36,818 bases of DNA from an uncultured Actinomyces sp. (lineage in GTDB: Bacteria > Actinomycetota > Actinomycetes > Actinomycetales > Actinomycetaceae). Location of the stretch: the NCBI GenBank assembly GCA_938040725.1, contig CALHZX010000021.1, positions 1 to 36,818 on the forward strand. Direction: 5' to 3'. Made by a program: the position numbers and the translations under genes. The notes beneath the pieces are model-generated. The model saw only the letters and a program-made list of their open reading frames with translations, was not told where the DNA came from and ran no database searches. This document shows, piece after piece, positions 16,118 to 23,248 of the stretch (its first letter is position 1; each line of letters opens with the position of its first letter).

Positions 16118-17062
16118 GTGCGCATTATTTTTGCTGGTACCCCCGAGGCCGCAGTCCCCACGCTGCGAGCCCTGCTATCGTCCTCCCACGAGGTCGCCCT
16201 CGTCATCACACGCCCGCCGGCTCGACGAGGGCGCGGCAAGACCATGTACCCGTCTCCGGTTGCGGAAGCGGCCTCCGAGAAAGGCGTCGAACTGTTGGAG
16301 ACGACAACGCTGAAGACCCCCGAGATCGCACAGCGCATCGAGGATGCCCATCCTGACCTCGGTGTCGTCGTCGCCTACGGCGGCCTCGTTCCTCCGAACG
16401 TGCTGGCGATTCCCACGCATGGCTGGGTAAACCTGCATTTCTCGGACCTGCCAAGGTGGCGCGGAGCAGCGCCCGTCCAGTGGGCGATCCGCGAAGGTGA
16501 TACGACGACCGCCTCGTGCGTCTTCAATCTCGAGGAGGGACTGGACACAGGCGACGTCTACTCGCGCGTCGAAGTTCCGATTGGACACGAGAGCGCTGGA
16601 GAGCTGCTCACATCGATGGCCGAGGCTGGGGCACCCCAGGTGCTCAGCGTCGTCGATGCGCTCGCTGTCGGCAGTGCGACTGCTAGTGCGCAGCCCTCGG
16701 AGGGCGTGACGCACGCGCGTCGCCTCGAGCACGTCGACGGCTACGTCTCGTTCACGCACGACGCCCGGTATGAGGATCGCGTCATCCGTTCTGTGACTCC
16801 GAACCCTGGCGCCTACACGGTGGCACCGGGCGGGGCTCGCATGAAGCTCGACAAGGCAACACCCGTGGACCGAGATGATCTCGCACCCGGGCAGCTCGAA
16901 GTGACGAAGAAACAGGTCACCGTTGGATGCGCAAGCGGTGCTCTCGTGCTCGGCAAGGTGGCGCCAGCCGGTAAGTCCTGGATGGACGCTGCCGCCTGGG
17001 CCAGGGGAGCGCGGCCTTCCGACGACCTGCGCCTCGGTGGAGACCTGGAGGATCAGCGATGA
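16118..17062 (+). CDS. fmt: Methionyl-tRNA formyltransferase
   Basis: Formylates initiator Met-tRNA using 10-formyl-tetrahydrofolate. The 314-residue protein opens MRIIFAGTPEAAVPTL. It contains VVAYGGLVP, the folate-site segment NLHFSDLPRWRGAAPVQWAI with the catalytic Asn/His, and FNLEEGLDTGDVYSRVEV with the conserved Asp. The C-terminal tRNA-binding domain (about 205-314) follows. An upstream GTG at 16094 also opens the frame, but 16118 gives the conserved N-terminus and fits the leaderless -10. The usual partner def is absent here. The stop overlaps rsmB (ATGA). Confidence 0.95.
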   Translation: MRIIFAGTPEAAVPTLRALLSSSHEVALVITRPPARRGRGKTMYPSPVAEAASEKGVELLETTTLKTPEIAQRIEDAHPDLGVVVAYGGLVPPNVLAIPTHGWVNLHFSDLPRWRGAAPVQWAIREGDTTTASCVFNLEEGLDTGDVYSRVEVPIGHESAGELLTSMAEAGAPQVLSVVDALAVGSATASAQPSEGVTHARRLEHVDGYVSFTHDARYEDRVIRSVTPNPGAYTVAPGGARMKLDKATPVDRDDLAPGQLEVTKKQVTVGCASGALVLGKVAPAGKSWMDAAAWARGARPSDDLRLGGDLEDQR

Positions 17063-18531
17063 GTGAGAGGCGCTACGCGGACGGCTACCGCAAGCTGCGT
17101 AAAGCCGACGAACCCCGTCGCATTGCCTACGAGGTTCTTCACGAGGTCGCCACGCAGGGCGCATTCGCGAACATCATCCTGCCGAAGGCGCTGCGCCAGG
17201 CCCGGCGCGACGGCCATTTTTCTGACCGCGACGCCGCTTTCACCTCCGAGCTCGTCCACGGCACGCTGCGCGCGCTCGGTCACCTTGATTGGGTGATTGC
17301 ACGTCACATCGATCGCCCTCTTGGTGATCTCGATCCGCGAGCTCTCGTCATCTTGCGCATGGGTGCCCACCAGCTTCTCAATATGCGCGTGCCCGACCAC
17401 GCGGCTGTGTCGGCAACCGTGGATGTCGCGCGCGAACATCTGACGGACGGCCCTGTCCGTTTTGTCAATGCTGTTTTGCGCTCAATCACCCGCGAGGATC
17501 GTGGCGAGCGCGAGGCGGCCATGGATGCCATTGCCGACGAGGACGAGGCTCTTGGCGTGCGCTACTCACACCCGGCGTGGATGGTCGCCGCGTTCCGTGA
17601 CGCCCTCAAGGCCCACGGTTATCCCGAGGACGAGCTTATCGACGTCCTTGAGGCCGATAACGAGGTTCCCACGGTCACGTTGGTGGCCCGCCCGTCGCTC
17701 ATGAGCGTTGACGAGCTCGCCGACGAGGCCGAGGATATCCTCGATACCCGCGTCGCCCTGGGCGCTGTGTCTCCGTACGCGGTCCTCCTCGAATCCGGCG
17801 ACCCCGCGCGTCTGCCCTCGATTCGTGATGGACGCGCTGGTGCCCAGGACGAAGGCTCGCAGCTCGCGGCGCTTATCGCTGCATCCGCGCCGCTTGAGGC
17901 TGGGTCTGACAAACGTTGGCTCGACCTGTGTGCGGGCCCCGGCGGCAAGGCTGCGCTTTTGGCTGGCCTCGCCTCCAGCGTAGGTGCGCGCGTGACCGCT
18001 AACGAAGTCCACCCGCACCGAGCCCGCCTCGTGGAGCGTACGACGCGCCAATTCGACTCCATTGAGGTCGTGAGTGGAGACGGTCGCTCGTTCGGTGGGG
18101 GCCGTAGCGCATGGCCGCTGGCGTCCTTCGACCGTGTCGTCGTCGACGCGCCTTGCTCGGGCATGGGATCCATGCGTCGCCGTCCGGAGTCCCGGTGGAA
18201 TCGAACGCCCGCAGACGTCGAAGAACTAACGGTCCTCCAGCGTGAGCTGCTCGACCGAGCGCTCGCTTTGACGCGCCCCGGTGGCGTCCTCACCTACATC
18301 ACGTGCTCGCCCCATGCGACGGAGACGCGTGACCAGGTTGCGCGTCTGCTCGACGGCGGCAAAGTTGAGCTGCTTGACACCGTCGCGCTGGCTCACGAGT
18401 GCGCACCCGAGGCGCTGGATGTACCGGCGTCTGCGGGTATCATCAAGGGCTACGATGGCCGTACGCTGCAGCTGTGGGACCACCGTTTCGGTACGGATCT
18501 TATGTTTGTGGCTTGCCTGCGCAGGCGCTAG
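17059..18531 (+). CDS. rsmB: 16S rRNA (cytosine-C5)-methyltransferase RsmB
   Basis: Methylates C967 of 16S rRNA (E. coli numbering) using SAM. An N-terminal NusB-like RNA-binding domain (about 15-150) includes SELVHGTLRALGHLDWVI and RFVNAVLRSI. The Rossmann methyltransferase domain has the SAM motif WLDLCAGPGGKAALLAG at 288-304. The two catalytic cysteines are Cys366 (in DAPCSGMGSMRRRPE) and Cys416 (in ITCSPHATET). The length is 490 residues, slightly long for the family. It is translated in overlap with fmt. Confidence 0.95.
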   Translation: MSERRYADGYRKLRKADEPRRIAYEVLHEVATQGAFANIILPKALRQARRDGHFSDRDAAFTSELVHGTLRALGHLDWVIARHIDRPLGDLDPRALVILRMGAHQLLNMRVPDHAAVSATVDVAREHLTDGPVRFVNAVLRSITREDRGEREAAMDAIADEDEALGVRYSHPAWMVAAFRDALKAHGYPEDELIDVLEADNEVPTVTLVARPSLMSVDELADEAEDILDTRVALGAVSPYAVLLESGDPARLPSIRDGRAGAQDEGSQLAALIAASAPLEAGSDKRWLDLCAGPGGKAALLAGLASSVGARVTANEVHPHRARLVERTTRQFDSIEVVSGDGRSFGGGRSAWPLASFDRVVVDAPCSGMGSMRRRPESRWNRTPADVEELTVLQRELLDRALALTRPGGVLTYITCSPHATETRDQVARLLDGGKVELLDTVALAHECAPEALDVPASAGIIKGYDGRTLQLWDHRFGTDLMFVACLRRR

Positions 18532-18541
18532 CATATGCGTT
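18506..18541 (+). promoter_or_regulatory. Promoter of leaderless rpe transcript
   Basis: TTGTGG (18506-18511) and TAGCAT (18529-18534) are separated by 17 bases. The -10 ends 7 bases before the ATG of rpe and no Shine-Dalgarno site is present. The promoter lies over the last codons of rsmB. Confidence 0.5.
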
Positions 18542-19204
18542 ATGAACGCCACAATTAGCCCGTCGATCCTCAACTGCGATATCGCCAATCTGCGCGGTGA
18601 ACTCACCAAGATCGCAGGAGCGGATATCGCTCACGTCGACGTCATGGACAACCATTTCGTCCCCAACCTCTCGTGGGGTCTGCCGGTCGCGGAAGCCGTC
18701 GTCAAGTCCGGTATCCTGCCGGTTGACGCACACCTCATGATCGAGGATCCGGATCGCTGGGCACCGCAGTACGCGGAGGTCGGCTGCGAGTCCGTCACCT
18801 TCCACGCTGAGGCAGCTGCGGCACCGCTGCGCCTCGCACGCGAGCTGCACCGCATCGGCGCGCGTGTCGGCCTTGCGCTGAAGCCAGCAACCGATATCGC
18901 GCCCTTCGTGGACATCCTGAACGAATTCGACATGATTCTCATCATGACGGTTGAGCCCGGTTTCGGCGGACAGTCCTTCATCGAACAGATGATTCCGAAG
19001 ATTGAGCGAACGCGTGCCGCGATTAATGCCGCAGGGCTTCAGGTCTCGATCCAGGTTGACGGCGGCATTTCCCGCGCGACCATCGAGCGTGCCGCGCAGG
19101 CCGGGGCAGATAACTTTGTCGCGGGCTCCGCAGTGTTCCGCGCGGAAGACGCGCACCGCGAGGTTGAGATGCTGCGTGAACTCGCCAACGCGCATACCCA
19201 CTGA
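18542..19204 (+). CDS. rpe: Ribulose-phosphate 3-epimerase
   Basis: Interconverts ribulose-5-phosphate and xylulose-5-phosphate in the pentose phosphate pathway. The 220-residue TIM-barrel protein has ISPSILNCD at the N-terminus and HVDVMDNHFVPNLSWG (metal His and Asp). It also has VDAHLMIEDPDRW, the loop MTVEPGFGGQSFIE, and VDGGISRATIERAAQAGADNFVAGSAVF (metal Asp and phosphate-binding Gly). The order and length are normal. A longer frame runs back into rsmB; the ATG at 18542 fits the family and the leaderless -10. A strong terminator follows. Confidence 0.96.
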   Translation: MNATISPSILNCDIANLRGELTKIAGADIAHVDVMDNHFVPNLSWGLPVAEAVVKSGILPVDAHLMIEDPDRWAPQYAEVGCESVTFHAEAAAAPLRLARELHRIGARVGLALKPATDIAPFVDILNEFDMILIMTVEPGFGGQSFIEQMIPKIERTRAAINAAGLQVSIQVDGGISRATIERAAQAGADNFVAGSAVFRAEDAHREVEMLRELANAHTH

Positions 19205-19219
19205 CCGACAGCACTGAGT

Positions 19220-19263
19220 GCGGCCGGATGGGATAAGGTCCCATCCGGCCGCCTCTTTTCTTC
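19220..19263 (+). terminator. Rho-independent terminator after rpe
   Basis: A perfect 14-bp stem (19220-19233 with 19239-19252) around the loop TAAGG is followed by CTCTTTTCTTC. It begins 15 bases after the rpe stop and separates the housekeeping run from the riboswitch-controlled importer. Confidence 0.9.
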
Positions 19264-19317
19264 TATAGCGGATAGGCCTCGCGCGGTGCGCCCGGCGGTG
19301 GCACAATGGCACACGAG

Positions 19318-19437
19318 TACTCCGGGGTCGGTGAAAGTCCGAACCGGCGGTGATAGTCCGCGACCCGCCCTCACAGAACGAGGGCGGTCGAGCCGGTGAA
19401 ATTCCGGCACCGACGGTGAAAGTCCGGATGGGAGGAG
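19318..19437 (+). ncRNA. FMN riboswitch (RFN element)
   Basis: The conserved blocks of the RFN aptamer are present in order: GGTGAAAGTCCGAACCGGCG and GTGATAGTCCGCGAC (19330-19364), a variable GC hairpin (about 19365-19387), then AGCCGGTGAAATTCCGGCAC and CGACGGTGAAAGTCCGGATG (19391-19430). CTCC at 19320-19323 can pair with GGAG at 19431-19434 to close P1. That 3' strand is also the strongest Shine-Dalgarno of the locus (GGAGGAG, 19431-19437), and no terminator follows. FMN binding therefore probably blocks translation initiation. A CACAAT hexamer at 19302-19307 is a possible -10. The switch controls the ABC importer downstream. Confidence 0.95.
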
Positions 19438-19440
19438 TGC

Positions 19441-19572
19441 ATGAGGCGCATTCGTGCGTCTGCTGTGCTGCGCGTACCCCCGGTGTCGGAAAGTAAGTCG
19501 TGGCAACTCGGAACAAGCCCCGCGGTGCGCTCACCGTCGCGGCACCGATCATCTTCCTTGCCTTTGTGCTGA
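19441..19572 (+). CDS. Possible 43-residue leader ORF of the FMN riboswitch
   Basis: An ATG lies 3 bases after the GGAGGAG within riboswitch stem P1. It opens a 43-codon frame (MRRIRASAVLRVPPVSESKS at the start) that stops at 19572, 73 bases inside the permease gene and in another frame. The product is basic and serine/arginine-rich and resembles nothing I know. The best ribosome-binding site of the locus serves this ATG and not the permease GTG, so it may be a regulatory leader peptide. It could also be accidental; the coding signal is weak. Confidence 0.4.
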   Translation: MRRIRASAVLRVPPVSESKSWQLGTSPAVRSPSRHRSSSLPLC

Positions 19573-20273
19573 CGGGATGGTGGCTGACGACGACGCTGAC
19601 CGGCATCGAAGCCTGGCGTCTGCCCGATCCGCTTACTGTTGCCCGAAAAGGCTTGGCACTGCTCCAGCACCCTGCCACCTGGCGCCAGATTGCGGTGACG
19701 GGAGGCGAGGCTATCGCAGGGTGCGCGCTCGGAACGGTCATTGCGCTGCCACTCGCGTATGCGATCTACCGATGGCGGCTGTTGGCCGCCGCGGTGGAAC
19801 CCTTCCTTGGAGCAACCCAAGCGTTGCCCGCCATCGCAATTGCCCCCATTCTCGTGCTGTGGGTCGGGTATGGCATCACACCGGTTATTGTGCTGTGCGC
19901 ATTAATGGTGTTCTTCCCGATCCTTGTGTCCACCGTCGTCGGTTTACGTCATATCGATCATGAACTGCTGGAAGCTGCCGCGCTTGACGGCGCGACGGGC
20001 TGGACGATGGCCGCACATATGGAGCTACCTCTTGCCGCTCCCGCCATTCTCGGTGGCCTGCGCAATGGGTTTGCTCTGTCTGTGACAGGCGCGGTCGTGG
20101 GGGAGATGGTCATGGGAGGGTCCGGGCTCGGGCAGGTACTCACTCAAATGAGAAGCAACGTGGACACCGCCGGCATGTTCGTCATCATCACGATCCTGTG
20201 CATCATGGCAACAATTTTGTACGTCATCGTGTATCGAATCGAGCGGTCGAAGCGCTACGACATCACGCAGTGA
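19500..20273 (+). CDS. ribX: ABC transporter permease, probable flavin importer RibX
   Basis: A 257-residue inner-membrane permease of the BPD_transp_1/SsuC-ThiX type. It has about six hydrophobic segments and the EAA loop near residues 160-185 (EAAALDGATGWTMAAHMELP), which contacts the ATPase. The last in-frame stop upstream is at 19494-19496, so the first usable start is the GTG at 19500, with GGAAAG 6 bases upstream. The FMN riboswitch immediately upstream and the NMT1/THI5-like binding protein downstream match the predicted RibXY riboflavin transporter. The substrate is inferred from the riboswitch. No ATPase gene is nearby, so an ATPase encoded elsewhere must be shared. Confidence 0.82.
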   Translation: MATRNKPRGALTVAAPIIFLAFVLTGWWLTTTLTGIEAWRLPDPLTVARKGLALLQHPATWRQIAVTGGEAIAGCALGTVIALPLAYAIYRWRLLAAAVEPFLGATQALPAIAIAPILVLWVGYGITPVIVLCALMVFFPILVSTVVGLRHIDHELLEAAALDGATGWTMAAHMELPLAAPAILGGLRNGFALSVTGAVVGEMVMGGSGLGQVLTQMRSNVDTAGMFVIITILCIMATILYVIVYRIERSKRYDITQ

Positions 20274-20285
20274 AGGAGACATCCC

Positions 20286-21335
20286 TTGAAGCTTTCCACT
20301 ATCGTTCGCGCAACCGTTATTGGAGCCAGCGTCTCGCTGGCACTGGGCGCTTGCACAGCCGGTCCCGGCGCAACGCAGTCGGGCACGTCCTCGCAGGGCG
20401 CCTCGGACATGACGATTGGCCTGACCTACATCCCGAACGTGCAGTTTGCTCCCGTCTATGTCGCTGATTCTCTGGGGCTGTATAACGATGCAGGTGTCAC
20501 AGCCACCGTCCGCCATCATGGCTCGGATGAGGGCCTGTTCACAGCGCTTCTCGCCGGCCAGGAGGACGTGGTCATTGCCTCCGGCGACGAGGCTGCGGTT
20601 GCCGCCTCGCAAGGTATGGACCTCGTGTCGATTGGCCAGTATTACGCGACCTACCCAGGGAGTGTCATCGTCCCTGCCTCGTCATCGATCACAAGCCTGG
20701 CTGACCTCGCCGGAAAGAACATCGGTATTCCGGGTGAGTATGGTTCGAGCTACTACGCCACTCTTGCCGCTATTACGGCAGGTGGTCTGCAGACATCAGA
20801 CGTGACCATTTCGTCGATCGGCTACACGCAGCAGGCGGCCCTCGCGGCTGGCCAGGTGGACGCAGTCGTTGGCTTTACCAACAATGACGCGGTGCAGATG
20901 AGACTGGCGGGCATCGACATCCGGGAGATCCCGTTGGATGGTGCCTCGACTCCGCTGGTGGCGGCCTCGATTATTACGACGCGCGAGTGGGCGCAGGCCC
21001 ACCCTGATGCGGCACGCGCGGTCGTGTCCGCAACCACCGAGGCGATGAACGCGATCGCGGCCGATCCTCAGGTCGCGATTGACGCGACGGCGAAGTGGGA
21101 CACGACGCTCAGCGACGAGACGTCGCTGGCCGCAGCCAATGCTGTACTCGCCGCGACCGTTCCTCTGTGGCTCGGAGACGATGCACACGCTGACGGCGTG
21201 CAAGACCTTGCCACTTGGTCTTCCATGGTGTCGTTCCTGACGTCGATTGGGGTCCTCGAAGGAGACGTCGATCCGAACGCCATCGTGACCAACGAGTACG
21301 CGAGCACGGCTGATACCGCGTCGCCTCAGTCCTAA
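20286..21335 (+). CDS. ribY: NMT1/THI5-like substrate-binding lipoprotein, probable RibY
   Basis: A 349-residue exported lipoprotein. A signal peptide with lipobox LGAC (lipidated Cys23) is followed by a low-complexity linker rich in Ser, Gly and Thr. Then comes an ABC substrate-binding fold of the SsuA/THI5 class, starting MTIGLTYIPNVQFAPVYVAD and including GKNIGIPGEYGSSYYATL and GQVDAVVGFTNND. This family binds thiamine precursors, sulfonates or riboflavin. The FMN riboswitch points to riboflavin or a related flavin. The start is TTG at 20286, 6 bases after GAAGGAG; no better start gives a signal peptide. It lies 12 bases after ribX. No clear terminator follows. Confidence 0.85.
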   Translation: MKLSTIVRATVIGASVSLALGACTAGPGATQSGTSSQGASDMTIGLTYIPNVQFAPVYVADSLGLYNDAGVTATVRHHGSDEGLFTALLAGQEDVVIASGDEAAVAASQGMDLVSIGQYYATYPGSVIVPASSSITSLADLAGKNIGIPGEYGSSYYATLAAITAGGLQTSDVTISSIGYTQQAALAAGQVDAVVGFTNNDAVQMRLAGIDIREIPLDGASTPLVAASIITTREWAQAHPDAARAVVSATTEAMNAIAADPQVAIDATAKWDTTLSDETSLAAANAVLAATVPLWLGDDAHADGVQDLATWSSMVSFLTSIGVLEGDVDPNAIVTNEYASTADTASPQS

Positions 21336-21372
21336 ACGGTGCGCCGTATGCTCGGGACGCGCGCGTTTCGCG

Positions 21373-21384
21373 TAGGGTAGGCGG
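21373..21384 (+). promoter_or_regulatory. -10 element of leaderless pafB transcript
   Basis: TAGGGT (21373-21378) lies 6 bases before the GTG start of the first WYL gene, with no Shine-Dalgarno site. The same hexamer precedes the Hsp70-like gene. The -35 is not recognisable. Confidence 0.5.
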
Positions 21385-22317
21385 GTGAGTACCGCTGTCA
21401 ACGCTAACGTGCGCGTCCTTGAGCTTTTTGTCGAGCTCCTGGGCGCGCGTCCCGGGCGCACGAAGGCGCAATTGCGTGCTCTTCCCGGATATCAGGGGCT
21501 CGCGGACGATGCCTTCGAAACGCAGTTCCAGCGCGACAAAGATGCATTGCGCGACGCTGGTGCCCACATGACGATTCACTCGGGGGAGCGCTACAGCATC
21601 GCCTGGGATTCTTTTGCGCCCGGCATCGAAGTGACGAGTACCGACCGAGCGCTCATGTCGCTGGCCGCACGCGCGTGGGATAGCAGCGAGTTTTTCGCCG
21701 ACGCTGTCGACGCAAAAGCTGCTGCTGCCTCCTCCGAAGACGTCTCCGCTCCCATGATTCGCCTTGGACTCACTGGCCTCGGAGCTGCGACCACCGTGTC
21801 GCAGGCAATCCGTGAACGCCGAGTGGTGTGTTTCGAGTACCCGGGTTCTGGGCAGCTGACAGAACGTTCAGTGGACCCGTGGGCACTGTCGGTTCAGGGT
21901 CGAGCACTGTACCTGTGGGGCTGGGACCTCGACCGCAACGCCGAGCGTACGTTCCGCGTCTCACGCATACGCTCACAGGTGTCCTTCGTGGGGGAGCCGG
22001 GGGACGCATCGCTTCCTCCCGAGGGGCGTACCCCTCCTCGTGTCTCCTCGTTCGTTTCTCCCGTCGTCGACGTCCGCGCGGGCTGCCCCGCACGGACGAT
22101 TCTTCACGGCTACGAGGCCAGGGGAGTGTCCGAGGAAGTGGGCTCGCCTCGGCGAGGCTGGGAACGTACCTGCCTTGAAGGCGCCGAGCTGGGCACGTGG
22201 ATCGCTCGGATTCTCCCACTGGCCGCTGACGTCGTGGTCATTTCTCCACAGACTCTGCGCGAGGCCGTCTTCACGCGCCTGCACGCAGCCGCCGCGTGGG
22301 GGGACGTCAATGCCTGA
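21385..22317 (+). CDS. pafB: WYL-domain transcriptional regulator, PafB-like
   Basis: A 310-residue regulator with an N-terminal winged-helix region (about 5-75, with the RDKDALRDAGAHM segment) and a WYL domain. The WYL core reads VCFEYPGSGQ, then SVDPWALSVQGRALYLWGWD and the arginine segment ERTFRVSRI; the nominal W-Y-L triad is LYL here. PafB and PafC form the heterodimeric PafBC activator of the mycobacterial DNA-damage response independent of LexA/RecA. The next gene is a second WYL protein overlapping by 8 bases, and helY follows, the same order as around mycobacterial pafBC. pafA and pup are not in the window. Confidence 0.85.
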   Translation: MSTAVNANVRVLELFVELLGARPGRTKAQLRALPGYQGLADDAFETQFQRDKDALRDAGAHMTIHSGERYSIAWDSFAPGIEVTSTDRALMSLAARAWDSSEFFADAVDAKAAAASSEDVSAPMIRLGLTGLGAATTVSQAIRERRVVCFEYPGSGQLTERSVDPWALSVQGRALYLWGWDLDRNAERTFRVSRIRSQVSFVGEPGDASLPPEGRTPPRVSSFVSPVVDVRAGCPARTILHGYEARGVSEEVGSPRRGWERTCLEGAELGTWIARILPLAADVVVISPQTLREAVFTRLHAAAAWGDVNA

Positions 22318-23248
22318 GAACGTTCAGCTAGCAGTCGTCCGTCTCGCGTCGATGGTGGCCTGGATGAGCGAGCACCCCGGCTCAACCGTCGATGAGATCG
22401 CTGCGCACTTCCATCGCACCCGCCGACAGGTGCGTCGCGATGTCGAGTATCTCGCCTCCGTCGGCGATTCGCTGCCCGGCGCTTCCTTTGAGGTGGACTG
22501 GGAGCTCTACGAGCGAGAACAACGTGTGACGCTTCGCTCGACGCTGGGCGCCTCGGCTCCACTGCGACTGTCCACGCTTGAGGCACAGGCTCTCCTCATC
22601 GGCCTGTCTGCGATGACACCGTTGTTGGGTGCCGATCTTGCCGCCCACGTCCCTCACGCCGCCCTCGTTGTCTGTGCTCTGGGCGGATTGAAGGAATCGG
22701 ACGGGGACCAGTACCTGGACGCGATTGCCTCCCCATCGTCGTCAAGTGCGAGCTTGGAGACCCTGCGTGATGCGCTCATGCGCGAAGAACGCGTGTCTTT
22801 CACCTATGTGTCTGCCTCGGGCATCCAGACGCGGCGCGTCGTGGATCCGTGGTCGCTCGAGGCAACCGCGACCGGATGGCTCTTGCGCGGTTGGTGTACG
22901 CGTGCTGGGCAGGCGCGTAGCTTCGCTGTCGCGTCGATCAGTGACGTGCGCGGGGAAGGTCGGCGCGTTGAGGAGCCTCGTCGTGTGCGTCAGGAAGCAA
23001 CGACCTGGACGATCGACGTCGATCGCGACGCGCGGTGGATCGCTGACGAGTATGACGGTCGTATCACCGCCGAGCTCGCGAGTGGGGGAGCACGCATCAT
23101 CCTGCCCGTCTGGAATGAACAGTGGGGCCTAAGTCTCCTTGTTGATATCGCCCCGCACCTGCGCAATGTCGTGCCGGACATGCGTTCGGCCACCGCGCAG
23201 TATGCGCGCACCGTCTTGTCGCAGTGGACCCGAGAGGATGCATCGTGA
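22310..23248 (+). CDS. pafC: WYL-domain transcriptional regulator, PafC-like
   Basis: A 312-residue partner of the preceding regulator. The N-terminal HTH (about 5-55) includes STVDEIAAHFHRTRRQVRRD. The middle helical region has LRLSTLEAQALLIGLSAM. The WYL domain shows VSFTYVSASGIQTRRVVDPW and GWLLRGWCTRAGQARSFAV. A C-terminal WCX-like extension follows. Frames open further upstream inside pafB; the ATG at 22310, overlapping the pafB stop by 8 bases, fits a coupled pair. Its GTGA overlap with helY makes a three-gene coupled unit. Confidence 0.85.
   Translation: MPENVQLAVVRLASMVAWMSEHPGSTVDEIAAHFHRTRRQVRRDVEYLASVGDSLPGASFEVDWELYEREQRVTLRSTLGASAPLRLSTLEAQALLIGLSAMTPLLGADLAAHVPHAALVVCALGGLKESDGDQYLDAIASPSSSSASLETLRDALMREERVSFTYVSASGIQTRRVVDPWSLEATATGWLLRGWCTRAGQARSFAVASISDVRGEGRRVEEPRRVRQEATTWTIDVDRDARWIADEYDGRITAELASGGARIILPVWNEQWGLSLLVDIAPHLRNVVPDMRSATAQYARTVLSQWTREDAS

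Noticed and set aside
16175..17164. 329-codon open frame on the minus strand
   Set aside because: Antisense shadow of fmt and the rsmB start; no family features.
18500..19741. 413-codon open frame on the minus strand across rpe and the riboswitch
   Set aside because: It runs antisense to rpe, a terminator, the FMN riboswitch and ribX, and has no recognisable domain.
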